From Euphorbia lathyris (taxonomy: Eukaryota > Streptophyta > Magnoliopsida > Malpighiales > Euphorbiaceae): a stretch of DNA of 64,000 nucleotides. The stretch is taken from assembly GCF_963576675.1 (NCBI RefSeq), contig NC_088911.1:130451929-130515928 (forward strand). The letters run 5' to 3'. This document shows, in pieces, positions 1 to 11,588 of this stretch. Under the pieces are notes generated by a model that searched no databases, was not told where the DNA came from, and saw nothing but the letters and a program-made list of their open reading frames with translations. The number at the start of each line of letters is the position of its first letter. Position 1 is the stretch's first letter. A program made the position numbers and the translations under genes.

Positions 1-470
1 AAATAAAATATGAATTTTAATAAAGAATAATTTAGATATTTTTAATAAATTAAAACGAAGCTTTCACATCAATTTGAACCTGCGTTTGATTTATTAAAAT
101 TCAACATAACATCTTAAGATAATTTATTTTAGTTTTGGAATTGTATACATTACACGTGCATGGTATAATTATATTAAAACTCAATTTAATTAACATATAT
201 GACATATTCCCTAAGAAAATGAATTTTAATACAAATGATAATATAAGAAATGATTGATTAACTAATTTGTACTAAATAGTTATTTTAAATTGTATAAATT
301 AATAAATTTTTACAAACAAAATTCATACATATGAAATTGTGTAAAAATAAAATATTACTAAGATTTTAGCTAATTAATCAATATTTTTTTTATTTAACAA
401 ATTAAATGGATTTTATGTACGTATATTTAAAAAATAAAATTAATACCAAACTTAATAGGAAAAAAAAATG
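1..470. other. AT-rich sequence, no gene seen
   Basis: Very AT-rich non-coding sequence. No long open frame, RNA gene or repeat boundary could be recognised. Confidence 0.6.
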
Positions 471-472
471 TA

Positions 473-829
473 TTCCCTCCATTCCTTTTTTTTAAAAAAA
501 AAAATTGCGCACAATGCGCTTACATTAAAGAAGAAAGGAAAATCCCCACCAGATCCGGATGTGATTCGAACCCATGACCTCCATTCCCTTATACAGATCA
601 TTTTAGCAAATTAGTTTTTCTCCAAATATAAGTCATTCTAGGATTTCAAAAAAATTTAGTTGAATTTTTTGATTCAAATATTAAATATTTTGTATTATTA
701 CATGTGTTTTTAATATTCCAATGCTTATTCCTCAAATGACATGAGAGAGGATTTTTTTTTAGTTAGCCAATATATTTCTTAATTTATGTGAAATACCTTA
801 GAATTACTTGTATAAGGGAATGAAGGGAG
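473..829. mobile_element. Stowaway-type (Tc1/Mariner) MITE
   Basis: The left end reads TTCCCTCCATTCC and the right end GGAATGAAGGGAG, which are inverted copies and close to the CTCCCTCC terminus of Stowaway MITEs. Both ends are flanked by TA (471-472 and 830-831), the target duplication of that superfamily. The element is 357 bp and has no coding capacity. Inside, on the minus strand near 560-575, is a GGTTCGAATC motif identical to a tRNA T-arm/B-box core, but no complete tRNA fold is present. Confidence 0.7.
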
Positions 830-831
830 TA

Positions 832-1955
832 TATTATATGGAATGAAAATAAATGGATTAAATTAGTAAGATAAATAATAATGGAGTTGAATTATAATAA
901 AAGGGACCTAATGAAAATAAATAAATAAATTTAGAGGTCGAATTGAAATTTAAATGAACCAAAGGATGGAAATTGTAAGGTGGAAGGACTTAATTGAACT
1001 TAATTCAAACAATTAGGGGCCAAATTGAAATGAGGATGAGCATAATTAAAGAAATTAAGGATAGCTGGGGTCAAATCTAACATTATAGAAAATAGGAGGG
1101 TTTTAGTTTACAAGTCATGGGGGACTAAATTGAAATGAATTAAAACAGGTGGGGGGGCTGAGTTCAGCCTGTTTGCCTGGATCCGACCCGGATTTTATTC
1201 TGACTTGTTTCTCATGTAGACCCTAAACCAAAATTAAAAAATTAAAAATAGTTTTGGTCCATAATTAATTTGGTTTTGCTTGGATTAAATGGACTTGGAC
1301 CCAAATTAAAATGGTTGTCTATCCGCTAAAACTTCTGAATCAAACTTTTTGAAAATAGTAAACATCTGTTATGTTACTTTAATGTTAACCTTTGATTGCT
1401 TTGTCATCTCTTTTTAGGTTGTCTTGTCGCTTAATTTCGATCACCTTGAGGTTGGTTTTCGCTTTATCTTCTGTTGCCTTTCGGTTAATTTTGGTCATCT
1501 TTCGGCTACTTTTGCTTATTTCTAGTTGCTTTAGTGAGTAATCTCAAACCTCCGACCTTAAAGGCATGTCCTCTGAGCATAGCCAATTATTTTCCTGCAA
1601 TTCAAAGAGATGTAATATTTGTAAACATAATTTTATCATTTATTAATAAAATTTTATTTTAAGCGTTCAATTGTCGTTTATTCGTTTATATTTCAATTTT
1701 TGAATTTATCTGGGATAAACTACAATTTTAGAAATCAAGTATATTCTAAACGTTTAATTATAATATAAATCTCAACTAAAGTTAATATTAATTTTAATAT
1801 ATGATATTATAATTCACGATTCAGATTTTAGGTATTTCTAAATATAATTTACGATAAGTCGATAAAAATCGAGATAATAATCTAATTGAAATAAATTATA
1901 ACTCGAATTTAAGTGAATCCAATTTTATTCAAAATAATAGGAATTTATCTCGAGT
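832..1955. other. intergenic, no gene seen
   Basis: AT-rich sequence with a slightly more GC-rich patch around 1150-1210. No coding frame or element boundary could be supported. Confidence 0.5.
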
Positions 1956-1956
1956 A

Positions 1957-2796
1957 ACACAGAGATGCACAGAGGAATAAAACGAACTTCATATATCTCT
2001 TTTCTACTTAATCCAAAAACAATATCGGACGTTATTCTGGTTCATCTCCATTTTTGTGAAACTATTCCTCAAGCAAGGCAGTCGATAAGTCATCGAAGGG
2101 CTTGTGTGAATAATGGAATGGTAAGCATTACTCATTTGAAAGTGTCCCACGGTGATTTAATATCTTTTTAAGAAAATGACGCACGAATCCGCGGTGAAAA
2201 AATAAGATATTTCTATATCAAAATGTTAGTTGATAAAATCATAGGAAAATTCCTGGATCACCCGGGAAGAACGTGGAGAAGAACCAAAACAAAATGGTTC
2301 TACCTACTCAAAACTAAGAGGGGATGCCGCCTACTACTAAAATCCCGATTTTTGCAACAGTTGCGTTCTTCTATGCAAAAAGAAGACTTAGAAAGAACAA
2401 AAAAGTTTGGATCCGAAAAAGTATGCTTAGGCAGTTCCTTCACTGAGCACAACAGAATGAAGAGAAATTTGTATCATTTAAAATGCCAATTCTTTTCGAA
2501 TAAAAGGAATGAGAAAACCCGAAATCTTCCTACTCTAAGAAGAAGTCCTATAAAAAAACTACTCTTCTTTATATAGAAATTCGATCTATTGCTCCGCATC
2601 CTCCCATCAGTTTACTATGAAGAGAAGAATCAAAAGGATCGAACTACCTACTCATTATTCGGAGTTGAATCATAGAACACTAAGAGTTGTGGTATCTTAT
2701 GGACCTAACATAGGTCATATCGTTCACTACATAAGATTGAAAGATTTTAACCTTCCTCTTCGGAGTGGAAACGGACGTGGACGAGAGGAGCAGCTT
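1957..2796 (+). pseudogene. rps4: NUMT: 5'-truncated mitochondrial ribosomal protein S4 (rps4)
   Basis: The three reading frames at 1965-2171, 2223-2576 and 2617-2796 together resemble the C-terminal three quarters of the plant mitochondrial small-subunit ribosomal protein S4. Recognisable segments include ISHRRACVNNGMVSITHLK, KTKRGCRLLLKSRFLQQLRS and MKRRIKRIELPTHYSE. The first part of the protein (roughly 85 residues) is missing. A CAA-to-TAA change gives a stop at 2169-2171. A frameshift lies around 2550-2563, because the downstream part continues in a different frame. Homology ends after NGRG near 2796, close to the normal C terminus. Location among nuclear genes, truncation, stop and frameshift all indicate a mitochondrial fragment inserted in the nucleus that is no longer functional. 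In the organelle the protein would be part of the mitoribosome. Confidence 0.85.
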
Positions 2797-3092
2797 GACC
2801 GGCCGAGGCAGGGGATCTCTGCAACTCCAACATCGAGGAAGTCCTACGGTGAAGTCATCAATCGCACCAATCAATCAGAATATGTTGGCTTACGAGTTTG
2901 GGCATTGTACAATAGAAGAATATACAGGTTATAACAAGTCTATGTTTTGATTATCCTTAGTCTTTTTATTTTAAAATTAGACTATTAGATTAGTAAGATG
3001 AATTGTACATTTTTCCTCCCGCTCCCGGCAAAATGGATCTTGTCGATTTTATCGCTCCGTGGGTAGATACAGATTCTGATTCTGATGATTGA
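2797..3092 (+). other. unexplained tail next to the NUMT
   Basis: Right after the rps4 homology is about 150 bp of more GC-rich sequence that keeps two short frames open (to 2934 and 2950). At 3033-3092 a tiny frame encodes MDLVDFIAPWVDTDSDSDD, with an acidic, phosphorylation-like tail. I recognise neither segment. They could be more mitochondrial DNA, the 3' part of a disrupted nuclear gene, or chance. No splice structure linking them could be established. Confidence 0.3.
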
Positions 3093-3400
3093 TATCGCTG
3101 ACCGAGAAATGAATGGTAATTGGCTGCTTTGTTCACAATAAGTTAAAATTATACGTTAATTCTAGTAAGTTATGTTTTGAACATAATTTAGTATTTTTAC
3201 TGATATACATCAAAATATGATAACCCAACTTTAATAGGACAATTTCATCTTAATAAATTATCTCTGAAATAACATCGCATATTCTGAAAAATTTACGAAT
3301 TATTCAAATTTTGAATAAATTTATTAAAACTTAAAAATTGGTACCTACAAAAATGGCTATCTACACAAATTATAAGGGATTTTTACTTTTTCAACTATTA

Positions 3401-3842
3401 GAGCATATACAATGGTTGGTTACAACCACTGTGGTTTTGAGATAAAAGTAACAAAGATTGGTAACATTCCACTAGTAAGGAGTTGTTATTTAAAATTTTG
3501 TGGGGTAAAAAAATAAATAAATTATTAATAGGGACCAAAATTATAATTTACTGTACACAATATGTAATTATCCACTCTCACAAAAGCAGATTTTGACCTC
3601 CACAAAGACGCCTTACTTGCCAGATCAGGTGCGTGTCATCCACGCACCAGATCTGACGGTTCTAGCACCTGTGTGGTATCAAAATCCTCGAACTTTTAGA
3701 TTTACGGGAGAAATTATTGGTTGTAAACAAAATTGGTAAATTTGTAAGAATTACCAATTTTGGTTACAACACTTCTAGTAGTTGGTTATTATTTATTTTT
3801 TTTTAGTGAAAACTAACAAAATTTAGAAGTACTAGAGGTGCT
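3401..3842. repeat. possible degenerate MITE
   Basis: The left end GAGCATATACAATGG and the right end (minus strand AGCACCTCTAGTA) are weakly inverted. Left flank TTA and right flank TTT would fit a decayed 3-bp duplication. The element type is uncertain. A strong hairpin lies inside at 3621-3655. Confidence 0.3.
3621..3655. repeat. GC-rich hairpin
   Basis: Arms CAGATCAGGTGCGTG and CACGCACCAGATCTG pair over 15 bp with one mismatch around a 5-nt loop (TCATC). It stands out sharply from the AT-rich surroundings. Confidence 0.7.
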
Positions 3843-4851
3843 TTTATATTATTAACACTACGTGTCTTAACAGACATTGTAATTTGAATAATGACTCAAC
3901 GATTATATCACGAGTTTGAAATTTAAAGGACTCAATAAAAAAAAATATATTATTTTATAGTTGTAAAACTTTTCAATTATAGATTAAAATTATTGCGACA
4001 TAATTATATAATGAGAAATTATAAAATGGTTCCGGTTCATTTAATCTTACCAATGGAAATATGATAATTGTATACTTCTTTTTATTAACCATTCATTTCT
4101 CAATAAAGTGCAATGCTTCTTCCTTTTTAATAGTGGGGTCAATTTCTCCTAAGTCATTGTAGAATTTCTTCTTATACAATTAGAAAAATAGAAAATAAAA
4201 TCCAAAACGCAAAATTTGAATTTTCTCATTAGTCTACACGCATATGAAAAACGTATACGATTTCCTCTCTTGAATGTGGATTGAAAGGATCTCAATCCTT
4301 TGAACAACCCTATTGTTCCACTATATTCATTGTATCTTGCCCCATCATTGCCAGTAAATCATACTAAGTAACCTTGTAAAATGAGGATCTAAAAAAAAGA
4401 GTCAAGTAAACATTAACTTGATGAAATTAAATGTGAAAACACAACAACGACAAAAAAGAATCAATTAATTAATTATTAATATATATAAGGAAGGAGTTAA
4501 TAGTTCTAGGATGGAGTTATTATCTTTATAAGGAAAGCTACCATCTCGAGTTATCTTCGTTACACACAAAGTACACATATTAATCTATATGAGTCAACAC
4601 AGGGATCCAAAGTCTTAGCTTTTCTCATTCATATGTAGACAATCCAAATATTAGTCCTTTGCTTTCTAGTTTAATTAGTATTTAAAGTTACAAACTCAAA
4701 TCACTTAATTCAATCCTTAGATAATATAGAATTCGGTAGGGAATTAAAACCTAGTCTCTATGGGATCGATATTGTTCGCAAGAACATTTACTACTTGATG
4801 AGACAGAGTTCACTTGCTCTTAATTGATATATATGATTCAGTCCTATCATG
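3843..4851. other. intergenic or retroelement leader, no gene seen
   Basis: No coding frame. The last 300-400 bp probably belong to the LTR/leader of the gag remnant that follows, but no LTR boundary could be fixed. Confidence 0.4.
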
Positions 4852-5900
4852 TTTTTGGAGTCATTGCTGGGGAATAGTCATTTTTAATACCTACTCTAAC
4901 GAATTCTCGCTAATCTAATCTTCTGTATTTATTTTTTATTTTTATTTTTATTATTTATGCACCGTAGGTCTAGAAGCTTATATCCTTTGCAATTTGACTT
5001 AGAAATTGAAAAGACTCTTCGCAGGATCCGATACGAGAAGCGAGGGATAAAATAAGAACAAGAAAAGATGCCAGAATTACCTTTTATTCTTGATCTACTC
5101 GCATCAAGCATAGTTGATCCTATTGCAGAGGCCAAAAATTTCGAGATCAAACTTGCTATGATCCAAATGCTTCAGAACTCAGGGCAATTCACTGGAGAAT
5201 CACATGAAGATCTCAATGCACATGTCAATAAATTTCTGCTTCATTGTGGGACTTTCAAACATAATGGTGTACCTCCAGAAGCCATACGTCTTAAGCTCTT
5301 CCTTTTTTCTCTTAAAGACGATGCTGCTGAGTGGCAATACTCTCAAGATTCAGGCACTATCACTAGTTGGGAGATCATGATCAAGGAGTTTTTAGCCAAA
5401 TATTTCCCACCATCTAAAACTGCTCATCTATGCAATGAAATCAGTTCCTTCAATAATATGAGCATGAGTCACTATTTACAGTGTGAGAAAGATTCAGAAA
5501 GTTATTGAGAAAGTTCCCCCACCATGGCTATCCAAAGTCGCGGTAAATAGACTTCTTCTATGGAGGCTTGTCATCTTTTAATCGATATATTATTGATTCT
5601 GCTGCAGGTGGAAATCTATTCAGGAAATATGAATTTGCCGCTTATGTACTTGTAAAGGAGCTAGCCGAATATAGTTCTCACTTGCAATCTAATAAACCTA
5701 TGACAAGGAAGAGTATGTTTGTTGTAGAAACTACATTTAATCCGTAAATCAATATATTGACACAAAAGATAAATCAATTGATGGAAACTATGCATCCCAC
5801 AGCCGCACTGAAGCCAATAACAGTCAGCTATGATTTATGCCATGTGAGCCACACGAGAATTGAATGCCCATTATCAACGGAACAAGCCAACATGGTTACC
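4852..5900 (+). pseudogene. Ty3/gypsy-type retrotransposon gag remnant
   Basis: A frame at 5068-5508 encodes a retrotransposon gag (retrotrans_gag type) domain: segments such as SGQFTGESHEDLNAHVNKFL, the LKLFLFSLKDDAAEWQ block and EFLAKYFPP are typical of plant Ty3/gypsy elements. Gag-like sequence continues in other frames to about 5900. It includes the stretch around IDSAAGGNLFRKYEFA and a decayed zinc knuckle-like run ending CHVSHTRIECP, with a stop and frameshifts between. Upstream, 4852-4874 reads TTTTTGGAGTCATTGCTGGGGAA, close to the TTTTTGGCGCCGTTGCCGG leader seen before gag in many plant gypsy elements. Protease, RT and integrase are absent. Gag would form the virus-like particle. Confidence 0.75.
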
Positions 5901-6614
5901 AACATAAGGCAACATTGATTAATTAATTAGAAATACTAATCTACTCAGAAATTAGAATCAGTATCTAAACAAGAATTAAATATTGTTTAATTCTTGAAGG
6001 ACAAGGAAACCTAACATATAAATAGAGATCAATGTCAGACATAATAAATATAATAAAGAGAAAAGAGAAAATTCTCTTCCTCTCCTCTCCCTATTTCGGT
6101 GTCACACTCCTCTCTCTAGTTTGTGAGACTTCATTCTTAGTTCGTGGATTAATCGTTCTTCTTCCCAAATAACTTTGGCATGGAAAATGAATGATTGCTA
6201 ATACATGTTTGTGGTTGTAAAAGATTTTTTCGCTGTCTACTCAACATTATTTTTTGTAATAAAAATCTTTATATATATATAAAGATTAATAATGAAAATA
6301 ATAAAACACAAATGTCTTATTATTGATGTGTAATGCGAGATATAAATTTATGGCAAACGATATATACAACCCTAAGAGTTGTATATAAGCATTAATTCTT
6401 TATATGTTTTCAATAAAATAAAATAAAAATTTTAATTCTAAAACATTTATTTATATTGGAAATATAATTAATTTACTAGTTTTTATGAATATTTAATAAA
6501 GTATCAATAAATGTTATTATAAGATTATCTAGAAAAACCAAATTAACTAACACTAATAATAGTAATTGATGAGTTTTTATTTACAGCCCTTAGGGCTGTA
6601 AATATCAGGACCCT
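5901..6614. other. intergenic; two short palindromes
   Basis: No gene seen. Two short hairpins are visible: TATATACAAC/GTTGTATATA near 6359-6386, and a nearly continuous palindrome TTACAGCCCTTAGGGCTGTAA at 6581-6601, directly upstream of the foldback element. Confidence 0.45.
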
Positions 6615-6623
6615 AAATTTATT

Positions 6624-7537
6624 GGGTAATTAGTTTATTAATCTCTATATTTTGACAAAATACATTGTTAGTCCCTGTATTTTCAAAGACATGTGGTAAG
6701 GTCCCTAACTTTTTTCTCGATGAACTGTTTAGTCCCTAACATTTTTCTCGGTAAGTTGTTTAGCCCATGTTGTTAGACTCTCATGAAGATTCTGTTAGTC
6801 AATTTGGATTTGAGTCAAAATCTATTTAAAATAAAAATGTAATGCCTTAACTACCATTTACCATAAAATCAAATATACAAGACCATTATCTTCATTGTTT
6901 CTCATTTTTGCGTTCTTCTTTTCCTTTATTTTCCTTTCCTTTAGACTCTACTACATCTGAAATCAATTTTGAGTGTTCTTCTTTTTTATTTTCTTCTTAA
7001 TCGTTCAGATTCGTAAACATTGGATCTGTGTTCTTTTTCTTGTTCTCCATACATATAGCTTCTTCTTCTAAATTGGATTTCCTCTTCTGAAATTTGAAGG
7101 TAAATTTTGAATTCAAATCTTAAGTTATTGCTTGTCTTCCTCTTGTTTGACTATATCCTTCTTTAACTATCCTTAAATTCGAACAGGAAGAGTAAGCGAG
7201 AGAGATTTGAGTCGATTTCTACCTTCAATTCAAACAGGAAGAGTGAGCATGAGTGATTCGATTAATGGGTTAGGAATTCAATCATTTCTCATTTTTTTTG
7301 TGAGCGCAAATTGTGAGAGAAAGACATAGAGGTGTGAATTGCTTTTAACTGATAAATAGTAAAGGGTAATTTAGTCATTTTTGAATTCATAAACGGTAAA
7401 AAAATCTAACAAACAAACTGAAGGACTAAACAGTTCACTGAAAAAAAAAGGTTAGGGGCCTTACCGTGTGTTTTTGAAAACACATGGACTAAACAATGTG
7501 TTTTGTCAAAATATAGGAACTAATAAATTAATTACCC
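6624..7537. mobile_element. Mutator-type foldback MITE with 9-bp TSD
   Basis: Terminal inverted repeats of about 150 bp start GGGTAATTA and end TAATTACCC; the left arm (6624-6770) and right arm (about 7390-7537) match over most of their length. A perfect 9-bp duplication AAATTTATT flanks the element (6615-6623 and 7538-7546), the target length of MULEs. The interior (about 600 bp) has no transposase frame, so it is non-autonomous. Confidence 0.8.
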
Positions 7538-7546
7538 AAATTTATT

Positions 7547-8380
7547 TATACTAATAATAAAATGTGTCTCTAATTTAAACTTATTTTTAATCATAACACA
7601 TATAATACATGTTTATGAACATCCACTTAATACATCACTTAGATTGTTTCATAACAATCAATACTATAATTATACGTTGTGATATATTTTTTTTTATCTT
7701 TTGCAATTTTTTTAATAAAATCATGGGTATGAATTAAATATATTGTGATATTTTTGCTATATTTTAAGGGATAATTTTAAAAATACTCCCTACAATTTCA
7801 TCGATTTATAAATAGATGTCTGTAAATTTTTTTCTTTGAGATCCCTATCCAACAAAACCAATAACTTTTAGATTGATACTATCAATTTGATTGTTGATGA
7901 GCTAAAAATAGATTGGTAATATTATAAACATTTTAATTTTTTTAACTTTTTAAGTTTTTCGTTTCGAAATCATTTATTTTGGTTAAAAAAAAGAAAGTGT
8001 TGCTTTAAAGTGAGAAATTTCTAAAAATGTTAATTTTAGAAAATAAAAAAATGTGGTTATATTGCAATATGTTACTAAATAAATTTAATTTTTAGATTTT
8101 TTTTATTTTAAAATAATCAACGATCAAACTCACAGTAAATCTAAAAGTTAACGGTAAAACTTCAATCATTTGTTGCCAAAAAAAAAAAAACTCATAGGCA
8201 ATCATCTGATCCAAATACAACCAGTTTTAATAATTAAAATTTGAGCTAATTTTTTTAAAATTTGGAAGATCTAAAAACTAAATTGATATCTAAAATTTAA
8301 TTTGAATTAAATTTATAATTAGTTCATGATTGCCAAATTTCCAATTCATTTTAGTTTAGAGAGGAAAAGCTAGATGTTAG
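7547..8380. other. intergenic, upstream of the NDUFAF4-like gene
   Basis: AT-rich, no gene seen. The last part presumably holds the promoter of the gene starting at 8642. Confidence 0.45.
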
Positions 8381-8409
8381 ACGTGGCTTGCAATAAAGAA
8401 AGCCACGTG
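8381..8409 (+). promoter_or_regulatory. G-box with small hairpin
   Basis: ACGTGGCTT (8381-8389) and AAGCCACGT (8400-8408) are perfect inverted copies. The right arm contains the G-box core CACGTG (8404-8409), a bZIP/bHLH binding site in plants. It lies about 235 bp upstream of the ATG at 8642. A role in that gene's expression is inferred only. Confidence 0.4.
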
Positions 8410-8641
8410 GAAGAAATTTTTTATTTCTGTGCTCTCCTCTTTAGAAGGTACCAAATGAACGTATGTCCTCCACGCTCATAACTTCTCCTCCTCCCTCAAT
8501 TTCTTAAACCAGGAAAATTTTGAAACTTTGCGATTATCACTAAGATTTTTCAGTCTTCGCCGACTCCGAACTACTAATTTAACCAATTTCTTCAGCGGTT
8601 GGACTGATTGTTACCGAAGCTATACATAATATAAAGAGAGC

Positions 8642-11588
8642 ATGGGTCAAGCATTTCGTCGAGCATCTGGTAGATTTCGAGTTACCGATCCATCTCCTAC
8701 TTCTAAGACGGTTAGCGACACTAGGTATCCGGTTGCCGCCAAAGATAAGGTGGATATCTCGAGGACTGCCGCCCAAATTAACAATCAGGATTCTATTGGT
8801 TCTGGTTAGTTACCTCATTTTCAATTTTGTGTAAACGGGAATTTTTTGAAGTTCGATTAATTTGGGGATTTTCCATTTTTTCCTTCTAATGTCTTTGATT
8901 AATGTTCAAGCTCGTGTAGTTTAGCCTGAAATCGATGGTCTAGGGGTCTTTGAATATCAAGAATTGGGATTAATCTTTATTTGAATTTGTGCCTGTGCTA
9001 TTTTCTCTTGCATTTCTAGTTTTGTGTGATTGTTGATGATTGCAGACCTATGTTGCACGGACAAACCGACACTGGGAACGTTATTTCTAAAACATAACCT
9101 TCATAAAATAGCCTAGAAACGAAAATGGATATGGACACGAAACGCAGAAACGCTACTGACTAGGAGTAGGAACACTTGCACATTGTTGTCTTTATTATTC
9201 TTTTTTCCTTAGTACTCGTTTAGTTTTCGTTAGTGCTCGTTTGGTTCATAGAGTGTTTGGTTAGGATTGAGAAAGCTAATATCTAGTAGCAATAGCAAAC
9301 AACAGCAATGGAACCGAACAGCTAATAGCTAACACGAAACAACAGTAACTGAACCAAATAGGCTCATAGTGTTAGTCACTTGGCTTGAACAATTTTGTTA
9401 ACTGCTATTTGATTTGTTCACAGATGAGTGACCTTTTCTCTCATTTTCCCCCTTTTGAAAGAGATATGGATACTTGTGATAAACACCAATAGAAAAAAGC
9501 ATTGCTTTCCGGTAGTGATACTTATTTTTGCTAACCATTTGCTTTGGTTTGAACATAGTTGTTAAAGGCGCGCTTCAGTCAAGGCTCAGGGTCTTGAGCC
9601 TTGAACCCAGAAAACGAGGCTCTGTACAAAAGACTCGCGCCTGATGCATCTGGCGGTTTTTACTTATGGGTTTTATTATTTTTACAGTTTTCTCTAAAAC
9701 AACTGTTTGATTAATCTCAACCACTAATCTAATTTAAATAAGATTAATCTTAACCCTTAATTTAAATAAGAATATCAAGAGTCTCAATCATAATTAAATA
9801 TATAAAAAATAGAGAAATATTAGGAGAAGAAGTCACGTGAAGAAAGAAGGTCTCCTCCACTCCAGGCAAAAACAAACTTCGAGAGTGAAGAAGAAACAAA
9901 GTGATGATCTTGATGATAATGATTATTAGTTTTTGTTGTGTGCGTTCTTTTTTATTGACAATGAATGGTTATCAGTTTCGTAGCATTAGTTATATATGTT
10001 AGTGTCTCTATGAAGTATGAACTTAATTTGGTGTTTTTGACATTTATGATTTTATATTACGTTTTTATGTGGTTTTATTTTGTGTATGTGGTCATAACTG
10101 TGTTCTTTTGCTTTATCCTTAACTAGTAAAAGAGTATATATTTTATTTTTATGCGCCTCGTGTTTCTAAGGTGCGCGCCTTGAGCCTAGGCTCCAGGACC
10201 CCTTGGCGCCTTAGGGCGCCTTGCGCCTTTAACAACTATGGGTTTGAACTTGTAGTGAACTTTTGTTTTCTTTTTGACCTATTACATATATATGTTCATG
10301 AATTTTAGGAAGGAGGGGTTTTCTAACTTCATATTGCTTAAAATTGTTGTGCATATGCTTTGGATAAGATGGTGATCCAACTGTTAGTTCTGAAAATCTT
10401 CTTGAAGAACGAGACCAGAAGTATGATATGATGCTAAATCAAATGGCGGGTAGAATCCGTACGAAGCCTGGAGGAAAACTCGAGATCGGTGAGGTTGGTT
10501 ACTCACCTGTATTCAACTTCTGTTAATGTGTGTGGTGATTAGTAAGCATTTTAGTTTGTGGACATGAAGTATGCTGCAAGCTTTTTGAGGTGGCAATTCA
10601 GGTTATACATCCATGGCCTCTGAATTATACCGCTAATAGCATTATGGCCCCTGAACTTTATTTCGTGAGAAGTTGTTGAATTTTACATTATTGTCACATG
10701 AAAGTCTAAATCAAAGAAAATCCGTTTAAAATATAATAAAATAATGATATAGACAAGTTTGACTACACCGTTAACTCTCTTTTTTTATCCATGTCTATTT
10801 TCAAGTCGTCATTTCTTTAATTTTTTTTAGGATTTTCTTTGATTTGGACTTTAACTTTACAATAATGTAAAGTTCAAGGATTCTTATATGATAAAATAAA
10901 AAAATTACAGGCTATAATGATAATAATGTCAATAGTTCAGGAGCCATAGATATATTTTACCCAGATTATATATGATATAAATGCAAGAAAATCTGAAACC
11001 CGTGTTATCGAGTTAGAAATGCCACCCCTTTCTCCTTCCTTCGGTAAGTTCTACTACTTGATGCGCATTATTGAACTAAGAAAGAATTTTCATTTCGTTA
11101 GAGGCTCAAATATAGGTTTTGCCTTTTAAGAACTTCAACTGGTTACGGTCATGGAAAAACATATATTTCAGCCCCTGATCGATTCAATGTTTTTCTGATT
11201 AAGCCCCTTATCTTTTAGATGTTTACCAGTTATTCTGTTTCCGTTTCCATGTAACATACCTTAAAGATAACCTAATGACAATGTAATTGGATTATGGTAA
11301 CAGGCAGCTGTGGTTGAAAAGTATAACAGGCCCATGCCAAAGCTGCGCAACACAAAACCTGATTCCGACCGGTACGAAGAAAGACCGACCACTCCGGGCA
11401 CTCTGAACATAGCACAGCTGCGCCATATCATGCTTCTGCATCAAGGCAAAGCTGAGGATCAGAATGGGCCAATGGAGATTCGCCAGATCGCTGAGATGTT
11501 CCGTCTCGAAGTCGGACAGGTTCAGCAGATCTTGCAGTTTGTATCACTTCCTCCAGAAGACAGCAACAAAAAGAAAAGTTATCAGTGA
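8642..11588 (+). CDS. NDUFAF4-like complex I assembly factor, three exons
   Basis: Exons 8642-8804, 10369-10493 and 11304-11588 join in frame through GT-AG introns to give 190 residues. The protein starts MGQAFRRASGRFR, and a glycine after Met could be myristoylated. The C-terminal block (exon 3), running from PGTLNIAQLRHIMLLHQG to a LEVGQVQQILQFV helix and LPPEDSNKKK, resembles the C-terminal domain of NDUFAF4 (UPF0240), which helps assemble mitochondrial respiratory complex I. That match rests on my recollection of the family, so the function is likely, not proven. Intron 1 carries a 687-bp hAT element and intron 2 a foldback MITE. The start is the only ATG in frame, and the exon phases (1, 0) agree throughout. 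The 3' UTR probably reaches about 11900. Confidence 0.7.
9554..10240. mobile_element. non-autonomous hAT element in intron 1
   Basis: Perfect 18-bp terminal inverted repeats CATAGTTGTTAAAGGCGC are flanked by a perfect 8-bp duplication GGTTTGAA (9546-9553 and 10241-10248), diagnostic of hAT. Subterminal regions are rich in GGCGC/GAGCC motifs. The 687-bp body has no transposase frame. It sits in the first intron of the NDUFAF4-like gene and leaves both splice sites intact. Confidence 0.88.
10611..10962. repeat. foldback MITE in intron 2
   Basis: The two halves are imperfect inverted copies: GGCCCCTGAACTTTAT on the left pairs with the region of ATAGTTCAGGAGCCATAG on the right. The right end reads TTTTACCC. 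The same family recurs at 14696-15095 in an intron of the neighbouring carrier gene. No clear TSD. Confidence 0.55.
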
